Shown: positions 30,947-40,251, counted from the first letter of the stretch. The stretch: 64,000 nt of DNA from JBFLXB01 sp964570625 (GCA_964570625.1 CAZMYW010000002.1:1-64000); one strand, 5' to 3'. Made by a program: numbers and translations. The notes: generated by a model from the letters alone, not told the origin.

Positions 30947-33717
30947 CGCGTGTCGCTCCCGCCGAGTTTGGAAACCTGTTCGGACAGGATTCTCTTCTGG
31001 TCGGTGAGTTCGGAACGACGACGTTCGTGATCAGCCACCACCTCAGCTGGCGCTTTGGCGGCGAACTGCGGGTTTTTCAGTTTGGCATCGATCCGTGACA
31101 ATTCCCCTTGTACCTCCTGGAGGTACTTCCTGAGCCTGGCGCGTTCTTTCTCCAGGTCAATCCCCTCCGAGTCGAGGAACACTTCGCCGATGGATGTCGC
31201 GACGGGGACGGCGTTCGCGGGCTTTTTGAGGTTCGGTCCCGCTTGGAAAGCCGACAAGCGAGCCAGGCGCATAATGTCGGCTTCACCGTGACGAAGGATC
31301 CGATCGGAAGTCTCCGCCGGAGCGGCCAGGCCGGCCGTGAGTTTCTGGGCTGGCGACACGTTCAACTCGCTTCGCATCGTCCGGATGGCGGTGATCACCG
31401 TCATGATCTCGTCCATGATGCCTTCGACGGCTTGGTCCTCGACAGGAACGACGGCAGATTGAGGATACGGAGCCAGGACGATCGTATCTCCCACGTGAGG
31501 CACCTTCTGCCAGATTTCTTCGGTGACGAACGGCATGAAGGGGTGCAGCAACCGCAGAATCGTCTCCAGTGTTGATACCATAGTTGCTCGGGTGGCGTTC
31601 GCCTGATGTGCCGGCGTGTCGGGTAACAGTCGCGCCTTCGCGAGTTCGATGTACCAGTCACAGAACTCGTGCCATACAAATCGATACACATGGTTTGCGG
31701 CTTCGTCGAACCTGTATGCGTTCAGGTCCTCCGTCACCGTGTCGATGGTGCGATTCAGGCGAACCGTGATCCACCGGTCGCCAAACGAGCGGTGTTCGGC
31801 TCCCGCGTCCGTCGGGCGCCCGTTGAGGTTCATCAACACGAATCGCGAGGCATTCCATAATTTGTTTGCGAAGTTTCGATAGCCCTCGATCCGCTGTTCC
31901 GACAGCTTCACGTCCCGTCCCGGCGACGCCATGGCCGCCAGCGTGAACCGCAGCGCGTCGGTGCCGTGCTGGTCCATGATGCCCAGCGGATCGATCACGT
32001 TACCTTTGGACTTGCTCATTTTCTGGCCTTCGGCGTCCCGGACCAGCGCGTGGATGTAGACGTCGCGGAACGGCACGTCGCCCCGGAACTTCAGGCCCAT
32101 CATGATCATGCGTGCAACCCAGAAGAACAGGATGTCGAAACTCGTGACCAGTGTGGATGTGGGGTAAAACCGCGCGAGTTCTGGAGTCTGTTTTGGCCAA
32201 CCCAACGTTGAGAACGGCCAGAGCGCCGAAGAAAACCAGGTATCCAGCACGTCGGGATCTTGGATCAATTCGGTCGATCGGCACTGTGGGCACTGGTGCG
32301 GATCGCTTTGGGGATGATCGAGCGGGGCCTTGATGGGGACCGCCTCTTTCCCAATATGAAGGGTGCCTTGATCTCCCAGACCGACACGCGTGACAGCGGG
32401 GTCGCAGGTTGTGCAGTACCAGACGGGGACGCGGTGTCCCCACCAGATCTGCCGAGACACGCACCAATCTTGGATGTTGTTCATCCAACCTAAGTAGTTG
32501 TTGATCCATCCTTCGGGAATCAGGCGAATGGTGCCATTTTTGACGGCGTCGATTGCCGGGGCAGCCAGGGAATTCGCCGGGTCGTTGACCTTCACGAACC
32601 ACTGCGGCGAAGAAAACGGTTCGACCACGGTCTTACACCGGTAGCACTTGCCGAGCGCGTGACGATGCGGCTCGGTCTTGATCAAGAAGCCCTCCTGTTC
32701 GAGCCGTTGAACGACTGTCGTCCGAGCGTCTTTGATCGGTTGGCCCGCGAGCGGAAGGAGATCGTTGATTAGCCGCACCTTTTCACGAAGGGCGTCGCCG
32801 TTGATTCGTCCTCGAGCGTCGAAAGTAGAAATCGACGGCAGGCTGTGTCGGTGTCCCGCTTTCTCGTCGTTGAAATCGTGTCCGGGCGTGATCTTGACGG
32901 CACCGGTTCCGAACTCGCGATCGACCAGGATCGCGTCGCCAACGATCGGGATCGTCCTCGTCGTGAGGGGGAGCGAGACGTGCTTTCCAATCAACCGATT
33001 GAACCGCGGGTCGTCGGGATGGACCGCAACAGCGGTATCACCAAGCATGGTCTCGGGCCGGGTTGTAGCGACGGTCAGAGACTGAGCGGAGTCATCGGCA
33101 AGGGGATACCGGATGTAGTACATCGTCCCGGCGGTCTCTTCGTGCTCGACTTCGATGTCCGACAGCGCGGTGCCGCAACGCCAACACCAGTTGATCAATC
33201 GCTCGGCGCGATAAATCAGTCCTTCGTGGTGGAGACGGACGAACACTTCACGCACCGCCGCGGACAGGCCCTCGTCCAATGTAAACCGCTCGCGGCTCCA
33301 ATCACACGAGGCCCCGAGCCGCTTAAGCTGCTCAAGAATCCGTCCGCCGGATTCCTTGCGCCACGCCCAGACCCGTTCGATGAACCGTTCGCGTCCCAAC
33401 TGTTCGCGTGACGTGCCCTCGGCCTTCAGTTGGCGTTCGACGACGTTTTGGGTCGCGATCCCGGCGTGGTCCGTTCCGGGCTGCCACAAGGTGGCGTCGC
33501 CGCGCATGCGATGCCAGCGAACCAGGATATCTTGCAAGGTGTTGTTGAGCGCGTGGCCGACGTGCAGCGAGCCGGTGACGTTCGGCGGCGGAATGACGAT
33601 GCAGTAGGGCTGGCCGGCCGATGCGGCCTCGGCCCGGAACAAATCGCGCTCAAGCCAGAAGCGAGACCAGCGAGCTTCGACGTCTTGGGGGCGGTATACC
33701 GTGTCGAGATCGGCCAT
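30943..33717 (-). CDS. valS: Valyl-tRNA synthetase
   Basis: About 924 residues from the ATG at 33717; a TTG nine codons upstream adds only a basic leader. Class I motifs are PPPNVTGSLHVGHALN (HIGH) near residue 45 and KMSKSKGNVIDP (KMSKS). The CP1 editing insert lies between them, then the anticodon-binding domain and the C-terminal coiled coil (DLEKERARLRKYLQEVQGELSRIDAKL). A cysteine set in the middle (CYRCK, CTTCDP, CPQC) suggests structural zinc. No T-box leader was seen. First gene of a cofactor operon. Confidence 0.96.
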   Translation of the reverse strand: MADLDTVYRPQDVEARWSRFWLERDLFRAEAASAGQPYCIVIPPPNVTGSLHVGHALNNTLQDILVRWHRMRGDATLWQPGTDHAGIATQNVVERQLKAEGTSREQLGRERFIERVWAWRKESGGRILEQLKRLGASCDWSRERFTLDEGLSAAVREVFVRLHHEGLIYRAERLINWCWRCGTALSDIEVEHEETAGTMYYIRYPLADDSAQSLTVATTRPETMLGDTAVAVHPDDPRFNRLIGKHVSLPLTTRTIPIVGDAILVDREFGTGAVKITPGHDFNDEKAGHRHSLPSISTFDARGRINGDALREKVRLINDLLPLAGQPIKDARTTVVQRLEQEGFLIKTEPHRHALGKCYRCKTVVEPFSSPQWFVKVNDPANSLAAPAIDAVKNGTIRLIPEGWINNYLGWMNNIQDWCVSRQIWWGHRVPVWYCTTCDPAVTRVGLGDQGTLHIGKEAVPIKAPLDHPQSDPHQCPQCRSTELIQDPDVLDTWFSSALWPFSTLGWPKQTPELARFYPTSTLVTSFDILFFWVARMIMMGLKFRGDVPFRDVYIHALVRDAEGQKMSKSKGNVIDPLGIMDQHGTDALRFTLAAMASPGRDVKLSEQRIEGYRNFANKLWNASRFVLMNLNGRPTDAGAEHRSFGDRWITVRLNRTIDTVTEDLNAYRFDEAANHVYRFVWHEFCDWYIELAKARLLPDTPAHQANATRATMVSTLETILRLLHPFMPFVTEEIWQKVPHVGDTIVLAPYPQSAVVPVEDQAVEGIMDEIMTVITAIRTMRSELNVSPAQKLTAGLAAPAETSDRILRHGEADIMRLARLSAFQAGPNLKKPANAVPVATSIGEVFLDSEGIDLEKERARLRKYLQEVQGELSRIDAKLKNPQFAAKAPAEVVADHERRRSELTDQKRILSEQVSKLGGSDTR

Positions 33718-33755
33718 GCGGATACGGGCGCGCCGGGCGCGCAACAGGCGGGACC

Positions 33756-33785
33756 ATCATACCATCGTGGCAGAAAGCTTGTAAA
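33756..33785 (-). promoter_or_regulatory. Promoter of valS-nadC-birA-coaX
   Basis: Minus strand TTTACA (33785-33780), 18-base spacer, TATGAT (33761-33756), about 40 bases before the valS ATG. Confidence 0.65.
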
Positions 33786-33848
33786 GAAAAGGTCTAGCGA
33801 GAGATACCAGTATGGTCTGTATTGGAAAGAGGGGGCTCGCGAAGGGGA

Positions 33849-34844
33849 TCAGCTGTTGTCGCGGGTGAGTCGTTCGAGTTCTTTTTTGATCGCGGCTTCG
33901 GCGATGGAAGGGACCACGTCCCAGACGATGCGCTCGACGATTTCGTTGACCACGCGCTCCAACGACTCCTTGGCCAAGCCGGGAACCAGGTCCCATGCGA
34001 CCTTCTCCACCACTTCCCGAGCCACGTCTTTGGCGACGCCCTCAACGACCTCTCGGGGGAGCGAGGTGTCCCCGTTGCGCTCCGTTCCGATTTGCGGTTT
34101 GACGGCTGCCGCGGGTGTGGATGGCTCCGATCGGGTCGGAAGCGGGGCGGGTGTCGAACGCAGTGGTTCCGCCGTGTCCATCTCGGGAGAAAATGGCGCG
34201 TCCTGGAGCCCGGTGAACACCGGCTCGGAATCGTCGGCGGTGGTGAAATTATCGCTCGGCGTCAGTTCATTGCGGTCGAGAAACTGGGTGGTGTCCAGCG
34301 CACTCGACGACGTGTCGCCCGCAGGCATGCTGAAGTCGAACCCCGCCGACCGGTCCTGAGACAGCTCTGAGAACGGCGATGGTGCGTCCTGCGCCCATCC
34401 GAGCAAATCCTCGATTTTGGCCGGAGCCGGTTCGGCTGCGGGGGAAGCCGCAGGCGCGGCAGGAACCGGCGTGTGGATGGGGCTGTATCGCTTGACGCGG
34501 TCGATCGTTTCTTTCGGATTCAGCGGTTTACGAAGAAAGTCGGTGACGCCAACGAGGCGAAGCGTCAACTCATCATATACGTCACCGGGATTAACCAGGA
34601 GCAAGAGCGCGACGTTTTTCAGTACGTTTTTCTGTTTCAGTTTCTCGAGAAAACGGAAGATGTTGGTGCCTTCCATCCGATAGTCGGCCAAAATCACATC
34701 CGGAGTCGTGGCCAACGCCACGTCGAGGGCCGTGAGTCCGTCGCCGACCGCGGTCACCTCGCAGCCCTCGGCGCCTAACGCGCTTTCGACGGCTCGCTGG
34801 ACCGCGGGATCGTGATCAATGATCAGAAGTCTGGGTGCGCTCAT
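33849..34844 (-). CDS. Response regulator with repeated amphipathic C-terminal motif
   Basis: 331 residues. The N-terminal receiver domain (1-120) has LLIIDHDP, phospho-acceptor D54 (ILADYRMEG) and the Lys in LRKPLN. A long low-complexity linker (about 125-265, rich in Pro, Ala, Ser and Asp) follows. The C-terminus holds two copies of an amphipathic unit: VVEKVAWDLVPGLAKE and IVERIVWDVVPSIAEA. Such units recur in signalling proteins of deltaproteobacteria and relatives and probably mediate polar or complex assembly. There is no DNA-binding domain. It has its own promoter and no adjacent kinase; role unknown. Confidence 0.82.
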   Translation of the reverse strand: MSAPRLLIIDHDPAVQRAVESALGAEGCEVTAVGDGLTALDVALATTPDVILADYRMEGTNIFRFLEKLKQKNVLKNVALLLLVNPGDVYDELTLRLVGVTDFLRKPLNPKETIDRVKRYSPIHTPVPAAPAASPAAEPAPAKIEDLLGWAQDAPSPFSELSQDRSAGFDFSMPAGDTSSSALDTTQFLDRNELTPSDNFTTADDSEPVFTGLQDAPFSPEMDTAEPLRSTPAPLPTRSEPSTPAAAVKPQIGTERNGDTSLPREVVEGVAKDVAREVVEKVAWDLVPGLAKESLERVVNEIVERIVWDVVPSIAEAAIKKELERLTRDNS

Positions 34845-34883
34845 CGTTCGAAAAGGATAGTGAAACCGACGTGTACGAAGGCT

Positions 34884-34912
34884 AAGCTAGCATTCGCCGC
34901 TGGGGTTGTCAA
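34884..34912 (-). promoter_or_regulatory. Promoter of the response-regulator gene
   Basis: Minus strand TTGACA (34912-34907), 17-base spacer, TAGCTT (34889-34884), about 40 bases before the start codon. Confidence 0.55.
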
Positions 34913-34923
34913 ACGAACGGCGA

Positions 34924-35271
34924 TCACTGCTTCGCGAAGGTGCGCAAGTAACTGACGACGTTCCAGCGGTCTTGTTCGGTCAACATCGGGTCCCAGGCCG
35001 GCATCCCGGTGCCGGGGCGCCCCTTCGTGATGACGTCGAACAGGTGTTGGTCGCTCAGGGGGGCCATCCGTTTGGGGTCGGTCAAGTTCGGCGTGGCGCC
35101 GCCCACACCGGCGCCGGTTTTGCCGTGGCAGCCCTGGCAGTTTTTCTCGTAAATCACCTTGCCGCGAACGGCGTCTCCTGCAGCCAGTGCAAGGCGCCAG
35201 CCGCCGAGCGCGCTCGATGCAGCCATCGCGGCGAACCCGACGAGTGCCCACCCGCGCATCGTGTCCCTCAT
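34924..35271 (-). CDS. Secreted class I cytochrome c
   Basis: About 115 residues from the ATG at 35271. A signal peptide (residues 1-31, ending ALA) precedes a mono-haem domain with NCQGCHG (C45, C48, H49) and a distal-Met segment GTGMPAWDP. The layout ADxxxGKxIYxxNCxGCHGxxGxGxxGxTPxL is that of small periplasmic electron carriers (c6/cbb3-III-like). The start at 35271 is favoured over an ATG-less upstream codon because that codon lies inside the -35 box. The -10 ends seven bases before this ATG, so the mRNA is probably leaderless. The redox partner is unknown. Confidence 0.88.
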   Translation of the reverse strand: MRDTMRGWALVGFAAMAASSALGGWRLALAAGDAVRGKVIYEKNCQGCHGKTGAGVGGATPNLTDPKRMAPLSDQHLFDVITKGRPGTGMPAWDPMLTEQDRWNVVSYLRTFAKQ

Positions 35272-35278
35272 GGCGCCG

Positions 35279-35307
35279 ATTGTGGTCCGATGCTTAGCGA
35301 CTGTCAA
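35279..35307 (-). promoter_or_regulatory. Promoter of the cytochrome c gene, leaderless geometry
   Basis: Minus strand TTGACA (35307-35302), 17-base spacer, CACAAT (35284-35279). The predicted transcription start is one base before the ATG at 35271. Confidence 0.65.
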
Positions 35308-35331
35308 GCAGCCTCCCGGTTCGATCGACGG

Positions 35332-36159
35332 TCACTCGCCGGTCACGGGTTGGGACATCAAGACATCCAGGTGCCGGAGGGCATCGTCCATCTGGCCCAT
35401 CCGATCGTTGAGCGTTTCAATGAGGGTGTTGGATTCCGCCACTTGGCGATCCACGGTTTGCCACTGGGTCTCGAACCCGGTTTCGTGTTCGGCGAGGGTG
35501 CGGTAGAGGGTCAGTTCTTCCGACAACAGAGAGTGTACCGCTTCGGCGCGCTGCAGAAGGACTTCGTGGCGTTCGCGCCGATCGCGCAGCAAGAGGGTCT
35601 GTTCGGCCAGGGTTTCGGGGTCTACCGGTTCCAGAGGCGCCAGCGGCTGGCTTCCTGGTGGCAACGACGGAAGCATCGGAGACGGCGGATAGAGGGTGAG
35701 CAGGGCGCGGATCTCCGCTCGATCGTGCGAGTCGGGATGCCCCTCGTTCCTGGATACGAGGCGGAGGGCCTCGTCGCGAACGGTCGTGCGGAGTCGGGCG
35801 AGGGCTTCGTCGGTCCGAACACTCAACTCAGTGCGTCGTCGTTGGAGTGATTCGCGCTCGTCCAATACCGCGCGGAGCTGTTTGAGCGCAGCTTCGAGTT
35901 TTCGAGATCCGAACGGTCCGGCCGGTCCACGTGTCTCCGACTTGAGGCGTTTGATGGTGTTGGTGAGTTCGTCCTGCCGTGCCATCACCGCTTCCTCGCG
36001 TTGTGTGACCGTGGCCTGCTCCATTTTTAGAGCCCGTATTTCTTGGCGGAGGTCCTCGATCGGCGCGGAAAAGGCGGTCGTCAGAAGTCCGAAGAGACTG
36101 ATCAGCGCGACCCGAATCGCGCGTTCCAGGCTAGGGCGACGATGGAAAATAGAGGCCAT
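35332..36159 (-). CDS. Exported coiled-coil protein
   Basis: 275 residues. An N-terminal signal or anchor (VALISLFGLLTTAFSAP, to about residue 33) is followed by a coiled coil to residue 140 (DLRQEIRALKMEQATVTQREEAV, then LEAALKQLRAVLDERESLQRRR). A Pro-rich hinge (LYPPSPMLPSLPPGSQPLAPLEP) separates it from a second coiled coil to the end. No enzymatic motif is seen. The gene overlaps the 3' end of the NtrC-type regulator by 29 bases on the same strand, so it is in the two-component operon and may be its sensor accessory or output. Family not recognised. Confidence 0.7.
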   Translation of the reverse strand: MASIFHRRPSLERAIRVALISLFGLLTTAFSAPIEDLRQEIRALKMEQATVTQREEAVMARQDELTNTIKRLKSETRGPAGPFGSRKLEAALKQLRAVLDERESLQRRRTELSVRTDEALARLRTTVRDEALRLVSRNEGHPDSHDRAEIRALLTLYPPSPMLPSLPPGSQPLAPLEPVDPETLAEQTLLLRDRRERHEVLLQRAEAVHSLLSEELTLYRTLAEHETGFETQWQTVDRQVAESNTLIETLNDRMGQMDDALRHLDVLMSQPVTGE

Positions 36160-37480
36160 ACTTTTTCAGTTTGTACTGAAGTGAGCTTCGTTTGAGGCCT
36201 AAAAGTTTTGCGGCGCGCGTCTGATTGTGCCCGCAATCTTCGATGGTGCGTCGGATCATTTCGCGCTCCAGCTGGCCGATTCGATCCGCGAGTCCGTCGG
36301 TGGACGGCGGTTGCGGCGTCGAACCGAAGAGTTCCTGCGGGAGATCGGCGTACTCGATGCGATCGCCTTCCGCCAGCACGATCAGGCGCTCAATGAGGTT
36401 TTCGAGCTCCCGCACGTTGCCCGGCCAGGCGTATGACATCAACGCGGTCAGCACCTCCGGAACCAAGATAATCGGTTTGTGCAGGGCCGCCGAGTACCGC
36501 GCCAAAAAATACTCAACCAGCTCCGGGATGTCTTCGAGTCGATCACGCAGCGGAGGAAGCGAGATGGTCACCACGTTGAGCCGGAAAAACAAGTCTTCGC
36601 GAAACCGTCGCTCGGCAATCTCCTGCCGGATGTCACGGTTGGTGGCCGCCAAAATGCGGACGTCTACGGAGAGCGTCTTCGTGCCTCCAACACGTTCGAA
36701 GGTTTTGTCCTGCAACACGCGGAGCAGTTTGACCTGAAGCGCGGGCGATAGCTCGGCGATTTCGTCTAAAAACAGCGTGCCCTTGTCCGCAAGTTCGAAG
36801 CGTCCGCGCTTCTGAAACAGGGCGCCGGTGAACGCGCCGCGTTCATGCCCGAACAGCTCGCTCTCGAGCAGGCCTTCCGACAGGGCCGCGCAGTTGACCG
36901 CGATGAACGGCTGACTGGCGCGCGCGCCCTGCTCGTGGATCCCTCGCGCGACCATCTCCTTGCCGGTACCGCTTTCGCCCAAGATCAGCACTGACGGCGA
37001 CCCGGCGGCGACCTTGCGAATGAGCCGATAGATCTGTTGCATCTTCTCGCTGCGCCCAATGATGCGGCCGACCCGATAAGAGAGCGCTTCCTTCAAGTAC
37101 TCGTTTTCAGACTGGAGACGGGCCTGATCGAACGCGCGCTGGCTCTTGATCTCGATCTCGCTGATGGAAAAGGGCTTGACGATATAGTCGAACGCGCCCT
37201 GACGGATGGTCTCGACCGCCTGTTCGATGGTGCCGTAGGCGGTCATGACGATCACGGGCGTCCGGGGCAGGGCTGCCCGGCACTCTTTGAGGACCGTGAG
37301 ACCGTCGGCCTTCGGCATCTTCACGTCGGTGATGACGAGGTCGAGGGATCCTTCTCGCACGCGGCCGAGCGCTTCGTCGCCGTCAGCCGCCTCGACCACC
37401 TCAAATCCGGTTTCGTGGAAGACCTGACGCAGCATGTGCCGCATCGAGGCCTTGTCGTCAACGATAAGGATACGCTTCAT
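36131..37480 (-). CDS. NtrC-family sigma-54-dependent response regulator
   Basis: 449 residues. Receiver domain with phospho-acceptor D52 and K104; AAA+ domain with Walker A GESGTGKE (168-175), GAFTGA loop (215-220) intact, and Walker B GTLFLDEIAEL. The C-terminal Fis-type helix-turn-helix is NQTRAAKLLGLKRSSLQYKLKKYGL. It should activate sigma-54 promoters when phosphorylated by the kinase encoded just upstream; the genes overlap by 23 bases. Targets are unknown; the downstream coiled-coil gene is a candidate. Confidence 0.94.
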   Translation of the reverse strand: MKRILIVDDKASMRHMLRQVFHETGFEVVEAADGDEALGRVREGSLDLVITDVKMPKADGLTVLKECRAALPRTPVIVMTAYGTIEQAVETIRQGAFDYIVKPFSISEIEIKSQRAFDQARLQSENEYLKEALSYRVGRIIGRSEKMQQIYRLIRKVAAGSPSVLILGESGTGKEMVARGIHEQGARASQPFIAVNCAALSEGLLESELFGHERGAFTGALFQKRGRFELADKGTLFLDEIAELSPALQVKLLRVLQDKTFERVGGTKTLSVDVRILAATNRDIRQEIAERRFREDLFFRLNVVTISLPPLRDRLEDIPELVEYFLARYSAALHKPIILVPEVLTALMSYAWPGNVRELENLIERLIVLAEGDRIEYADLPQELFGSTPQPPSTDGLADRIGQLEREMIRRTIEDCGHNQTRAAKLLGLKRSSLQYKLKKYGLYFPSSP

Positions 37481-39347
37481 GTGGAACCCTTTCGAACGGG
37501 ATACGGATAATAAACGCCGAGCCCGCGCCGGGAGCCGTGTCGACCTCGATCACGCCGCGGTGGCCCTCGACGATCTTGTGGGCGATCGCCAACCCTAGCC
37601 CGGTGCCTTGATCCTTCGTCGTGAAAAACGGGGTGAAGATCTGATTCTTGACGTGTTCGGGGATGCCGGGGCCGCTGTCCCGAATGGTGACGGTCAACCA
37701 GTCCTCGGAAAGATCAGCTGTCACCTCAAGATCCCCTCCCGACGGCATGGCCTCCAGGGCGTTGCGGACCAAGTTGACGAAGGCGCGACGAAATTCATTG
37801 GGATCCAGCACCACCGGAGCCTGGCGTGCCGGAGGCGTCCATTTGAGCGTCACGGGTTGCGGGTGCGTGGACAACAGGAAGGTCAGGGTCCCGTCGATCA
37901 GCGCTCCGACGTCGGCAGGCTCGAAGTGCAGTTGCGGCTCGCGGGCGAACGTCAGGAAATCGCTGACGATACGGTTGAGATGCCTGACTTCCTGGACGAT
38001 CTCATCGAGCAGCGTGCGCGCCCCGTCGTCCTGTATCCGGCGGATCAAGAGCTCGGAGAATCCCTCGATCGCGGCCAAGGGGTTGCGAATCTCATGCGCG
38101 ATGCCTGCGGTGAGCTGCCCGATGGCGGCAAGACGATCCTTCCGCCTGACTTCTTCCTGCAATTTTCTCACCGCCGTCAGATCGGTGAGCAACGCGGACG
38201 CGCCGATCAGCACCCCGTCAAGGTCATGAAGCGGAGCTGTGTGGACGCCGATCCATTTTTGGCGCCCCGCACGGGTCTGCAGGCGGATCTCTTGGAGCGG
38301 TCGATCCGTGCGACCAGCCAGGGTCGCCTCCAGGAGGACCATGATCGGATGGTCGTGGTCCAGGACCGTGCTGGACCCTTCCGCCGGCGCGTCGGTGGGG
38401 AGGTCCAGGATGTCGAGGGCGGCCGGGTTCACGCGGGTGAGACGGCCGGCGAAGTCCACCCCGATAACGCCTGTTGTCATGCTACGCAGGAGAAAATCGC
38501 TGTACCCGCGGTGCCGGTCGGCCCGTTGGCGCTCCTGTTGGTACAGTTGAGTGAGGAGACGATCTTTCTCAGCCAGGGCGTCGACCATTTCGTTGAAACG
38601 ACGACCAAGATACCCGACTTCATCCTGAGTGAGCCCGTGCACCTTCGCCGGCGGTTGTCCTTTCCCCACGCGATCCATGGCGGAGACGAGCGCCCACAAC
38701 GGGTTGAGGATCGAGCGCGAGAGCCACCAGCCGATGGGAAGGAGAATGAGAAGGCTGATCCCCACCGTGCCCGCCACGTGCCGCTTCGTTGCGGTCAGGG
38801 CGTCGAAGAAATCCGCGCCGGCTTCGACCGCCACCACCGCCACGAAGGCGCCGTCTTGGTCGCGCAACGGGGCATACCCCGACTTGTAATACCGACCGTC
38901 TTGGCCGCGGTACAGCACCGAGGCGGCTGATCGGCCCTCCCACACGTCATCGAGCTCCGCCAAATCGAGTTTGACAAACAGGTACTCACGGCCGACGGGA
39001 GTGTGTTCGTTGGAATCGAGCAACATGCGATGTTGGCGATCGAGCACGTAAATGTGGCTGGCGTTGGACGCTTGCTGGACCCGTTTCAGATCGCCGAGCA
39101 ACAGGGCGTAGAGCGTGGTCCCTTCGCTGCCCGGTCGCATCTGCATCAGATAACGAGGGTTGATCGCGGAGCGCACGGTTTGTGCAACCGTGATCAGGCG
39201 TTTGGTCAACTCCTGATCCAGCGCGTCTTGTGCCGCGTCGTAGAAAAACCAGCCGCTCACCGCGAGCGTGCCGATAATGAGCAGCGCGTACGGGAGCACA
39301 AAACGCCGAACCAGGCGATGACGTCCCAGCGGCGGATGGACGTCCAT
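37458..39347 (-). CDS. Membrane sensor histidine kinase, NtrB-like
   Basis: 629 residues from the ATG at 39347. One membrane segment (17-36), an extracytoplasmic sensor of about 150 residues (37-188), a second segment (191-210), then HAMP (211-265). A coiled linker and a PAS domain (about 285-395) lead to HisKA with H418 (GIAHEIRNPLAAIEGF), then HATPase_c with NLVRNALEAM, DSGPGIP and TKDQGTGLGLAI. The sensor resembles CHASE/dCache-like single folds. The upstream frame to 39620 has no kinase features and is antisense to the patatin gene. The start codon lies in the centre of a perfect 20-base palindrome. Confidence 0.92.
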   Translation of the reverse strand: MDVHPPLGRHRLVRRFVLPYALLIIGTLAVSGWFFYDAAQDALDQELTKRLITVAQTVRSAINPRYLMQMRPGSEGTTLYALLLGDLKRVQQASNASHIYVLDRQHRMLLDSNEHTPVGREYLFVKLDLAELDDVWEGRSAASVLYRGQDGRYYKSGYAPLRDQDGAFVAVVAVEAGADFFDALTATKRHVAGTVGISLLILLPIGWWLSRSILNPLWALVSAMDRVGKGQPPAKVHGLTQDEVGYLGRRFNEMVDALAEKDRLLTQLYQQERQRADRHRGYSDFLLRSMTTGVIGVDFAGRLTRVNPAALDILDLPTDAPAEGSSTVLDHDHPIMVLLEATLAGRTDRPLQEIRLQTRAGRQKWIGVHTAPLHDLDGVLIGASALLTDLTAVRKLQEEVRRKDRLAAIGQLTAGIAHEIRNPLAAIEGFSELLIRRIQDDGARTLLDEIVQEVRHLNRIVSDFLTFAREPQLHFEPADVGALIDGTLTFLLSTHPQPVTLKWTPPARQAPVVLDPNEFRRAFVNLVRNALEAMPSGGDLEVTADLSEDWLTVTIRDSGPGIPEHVKNQIFTPFFTTKDQGTGLGLAIAHKIVEGHRGVIEVDTAPGAGSAFIIRIPFERVPHEAYPYR

Positions 39348-39356
39348 GGACGTCCA
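39337..39356. promoter_or_regulatory. Perfect tandem palindrome on the kinase start codon
   Basis: TGGACGTCCATGGACGTCCA is a perfect 20-base palindrome made of two copies of the palindromic 10-mer TGGACGTCCA. The ATG of the kinase lies at its centre. It stands between the kinase and the divergent patatin gene, where a dimeric or tetrameric repressor could act on both. Confidence 0.6.
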
Positions 39357-39418
39357 CGAGCTTAGGGGAAGTCCTGGCGGGAAGTCAACGGCGCAAGTGG
39401 GATATACTGAGCGCCGGC

Positions 39419-40246
39419 ATGTTTGAGGACAGGGTTCGGCGCGACGGTCCACGTCAGGGGACTGAGGTGGCGCTCGCGTTGAGCGGCGGGGCGGCTCGCG
39501 CCGCGGGACACGTGGGTGTGCTCTGCGCGTTGGTCGACGCGCAGGTTCCGATTGCGGGTCTCGTCGGGACCAGTGGAGGCGCGTTTGTGGGCGCGTTGTT
39601 CGCGTCTGGGCGCTACTCAACCGCAGACCTGGATCGCATCGCGCGGAACCTTACGTGGCGGGACGTGATCGGGCCCGCGCTGTCCACGCGGGGGCTGTTT
39701 GCCAGTCAGCGGGTGGGGGCCGCGCTCCGTGCTTTGATCGGACGGGTGGGATTCGCCGACCTGCGATACCCGTTTGCTGCCGTGGCCTGTGACCTGCGGA
39801 CTGGTGACAAGGTGGTGATCGACGATGGAGAGGTGGCTCTGGCGGTCCAAGCCAGTTGTAGCTTGCCGGTCTTTTTCACGCCGACCGACGTGGGCGGGCG
39901 TCTCCTCGTCGACGGCGGCGCCGTGAGTCAACTCCCGGTTCAGGCAGCCCGGGAACGATTTCCCGCCGCGTGTATCGTGGGAGTGGACGTCAACTATCGG
40001 GCGGCGGAGACGGCGCGCCTAACCAACTTGGTCTCGATCGGGGTGCAGGTCGTGTCGCTGTTTGCCCGCCACAATGCAGCCCGAGAACGCCAGCAAGCCG
40101 ATGTCATGATTGATGTCGACGCCTCGGATGTCGCCCTCTACGAACTCACCAAGATTCCGGTCATGATCGGCCGGGGCTGTGACGCGGCAAAGGACGTCCT
40201 TAGGCAGGGGGCCCTTCCAACGCAGGCGGCACATGGTTCGTACTGA
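39419..40246 (+). CDS. Patatin-like phospholipase
   Basis: 275 residues, RssA/patatin family. The oxyanion region is LSGGAARAAGHVGVL (22-35), the nucleophile elbow GTSGG has S52, and the catalytic dyad Asp is D165 in LLVDGGAVSQLPV. It would hydrolyse acyl esters of phospholipids. There is no signal peptide. It is divergent from the histidine kinase. TATACT (39403-39408) ends ten bases before the ATG with no Shine-Dalgarno sequence, so the leader is very short at most; no good -35 box was found. Confidence 0.88.
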   Translation: MFEDRVRRDGPRQGTEVALALSGGAARAAGHVGVLCALVDAQVPIAGLVGTSGGAFVGALFASGRYSTADLDRIARNLTWRDVIGPALSTRGLFASQRVGAALRALIGRVGFADLRYPFAAVACDLRTGDKVVIDDGEVALAVQASCSLPVFFTPTDVGGRLLVDGGAVSQLPVQAARERFPAACIVGVDVNYRAAETARLTNLVSIGVQVVSLFARHNAARERQQADVMIDVDASDVALYELTKIPVMIGRGCDAAKDVLRQGALPTQAAHGSY

Positions 40247-40251
40247 TGCCC

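Noticed and set aside
33718..33848. T-box leader before valS
   Set aside because: The untranslated region is about 30 bases, too short, and lacks the T-box sequence.
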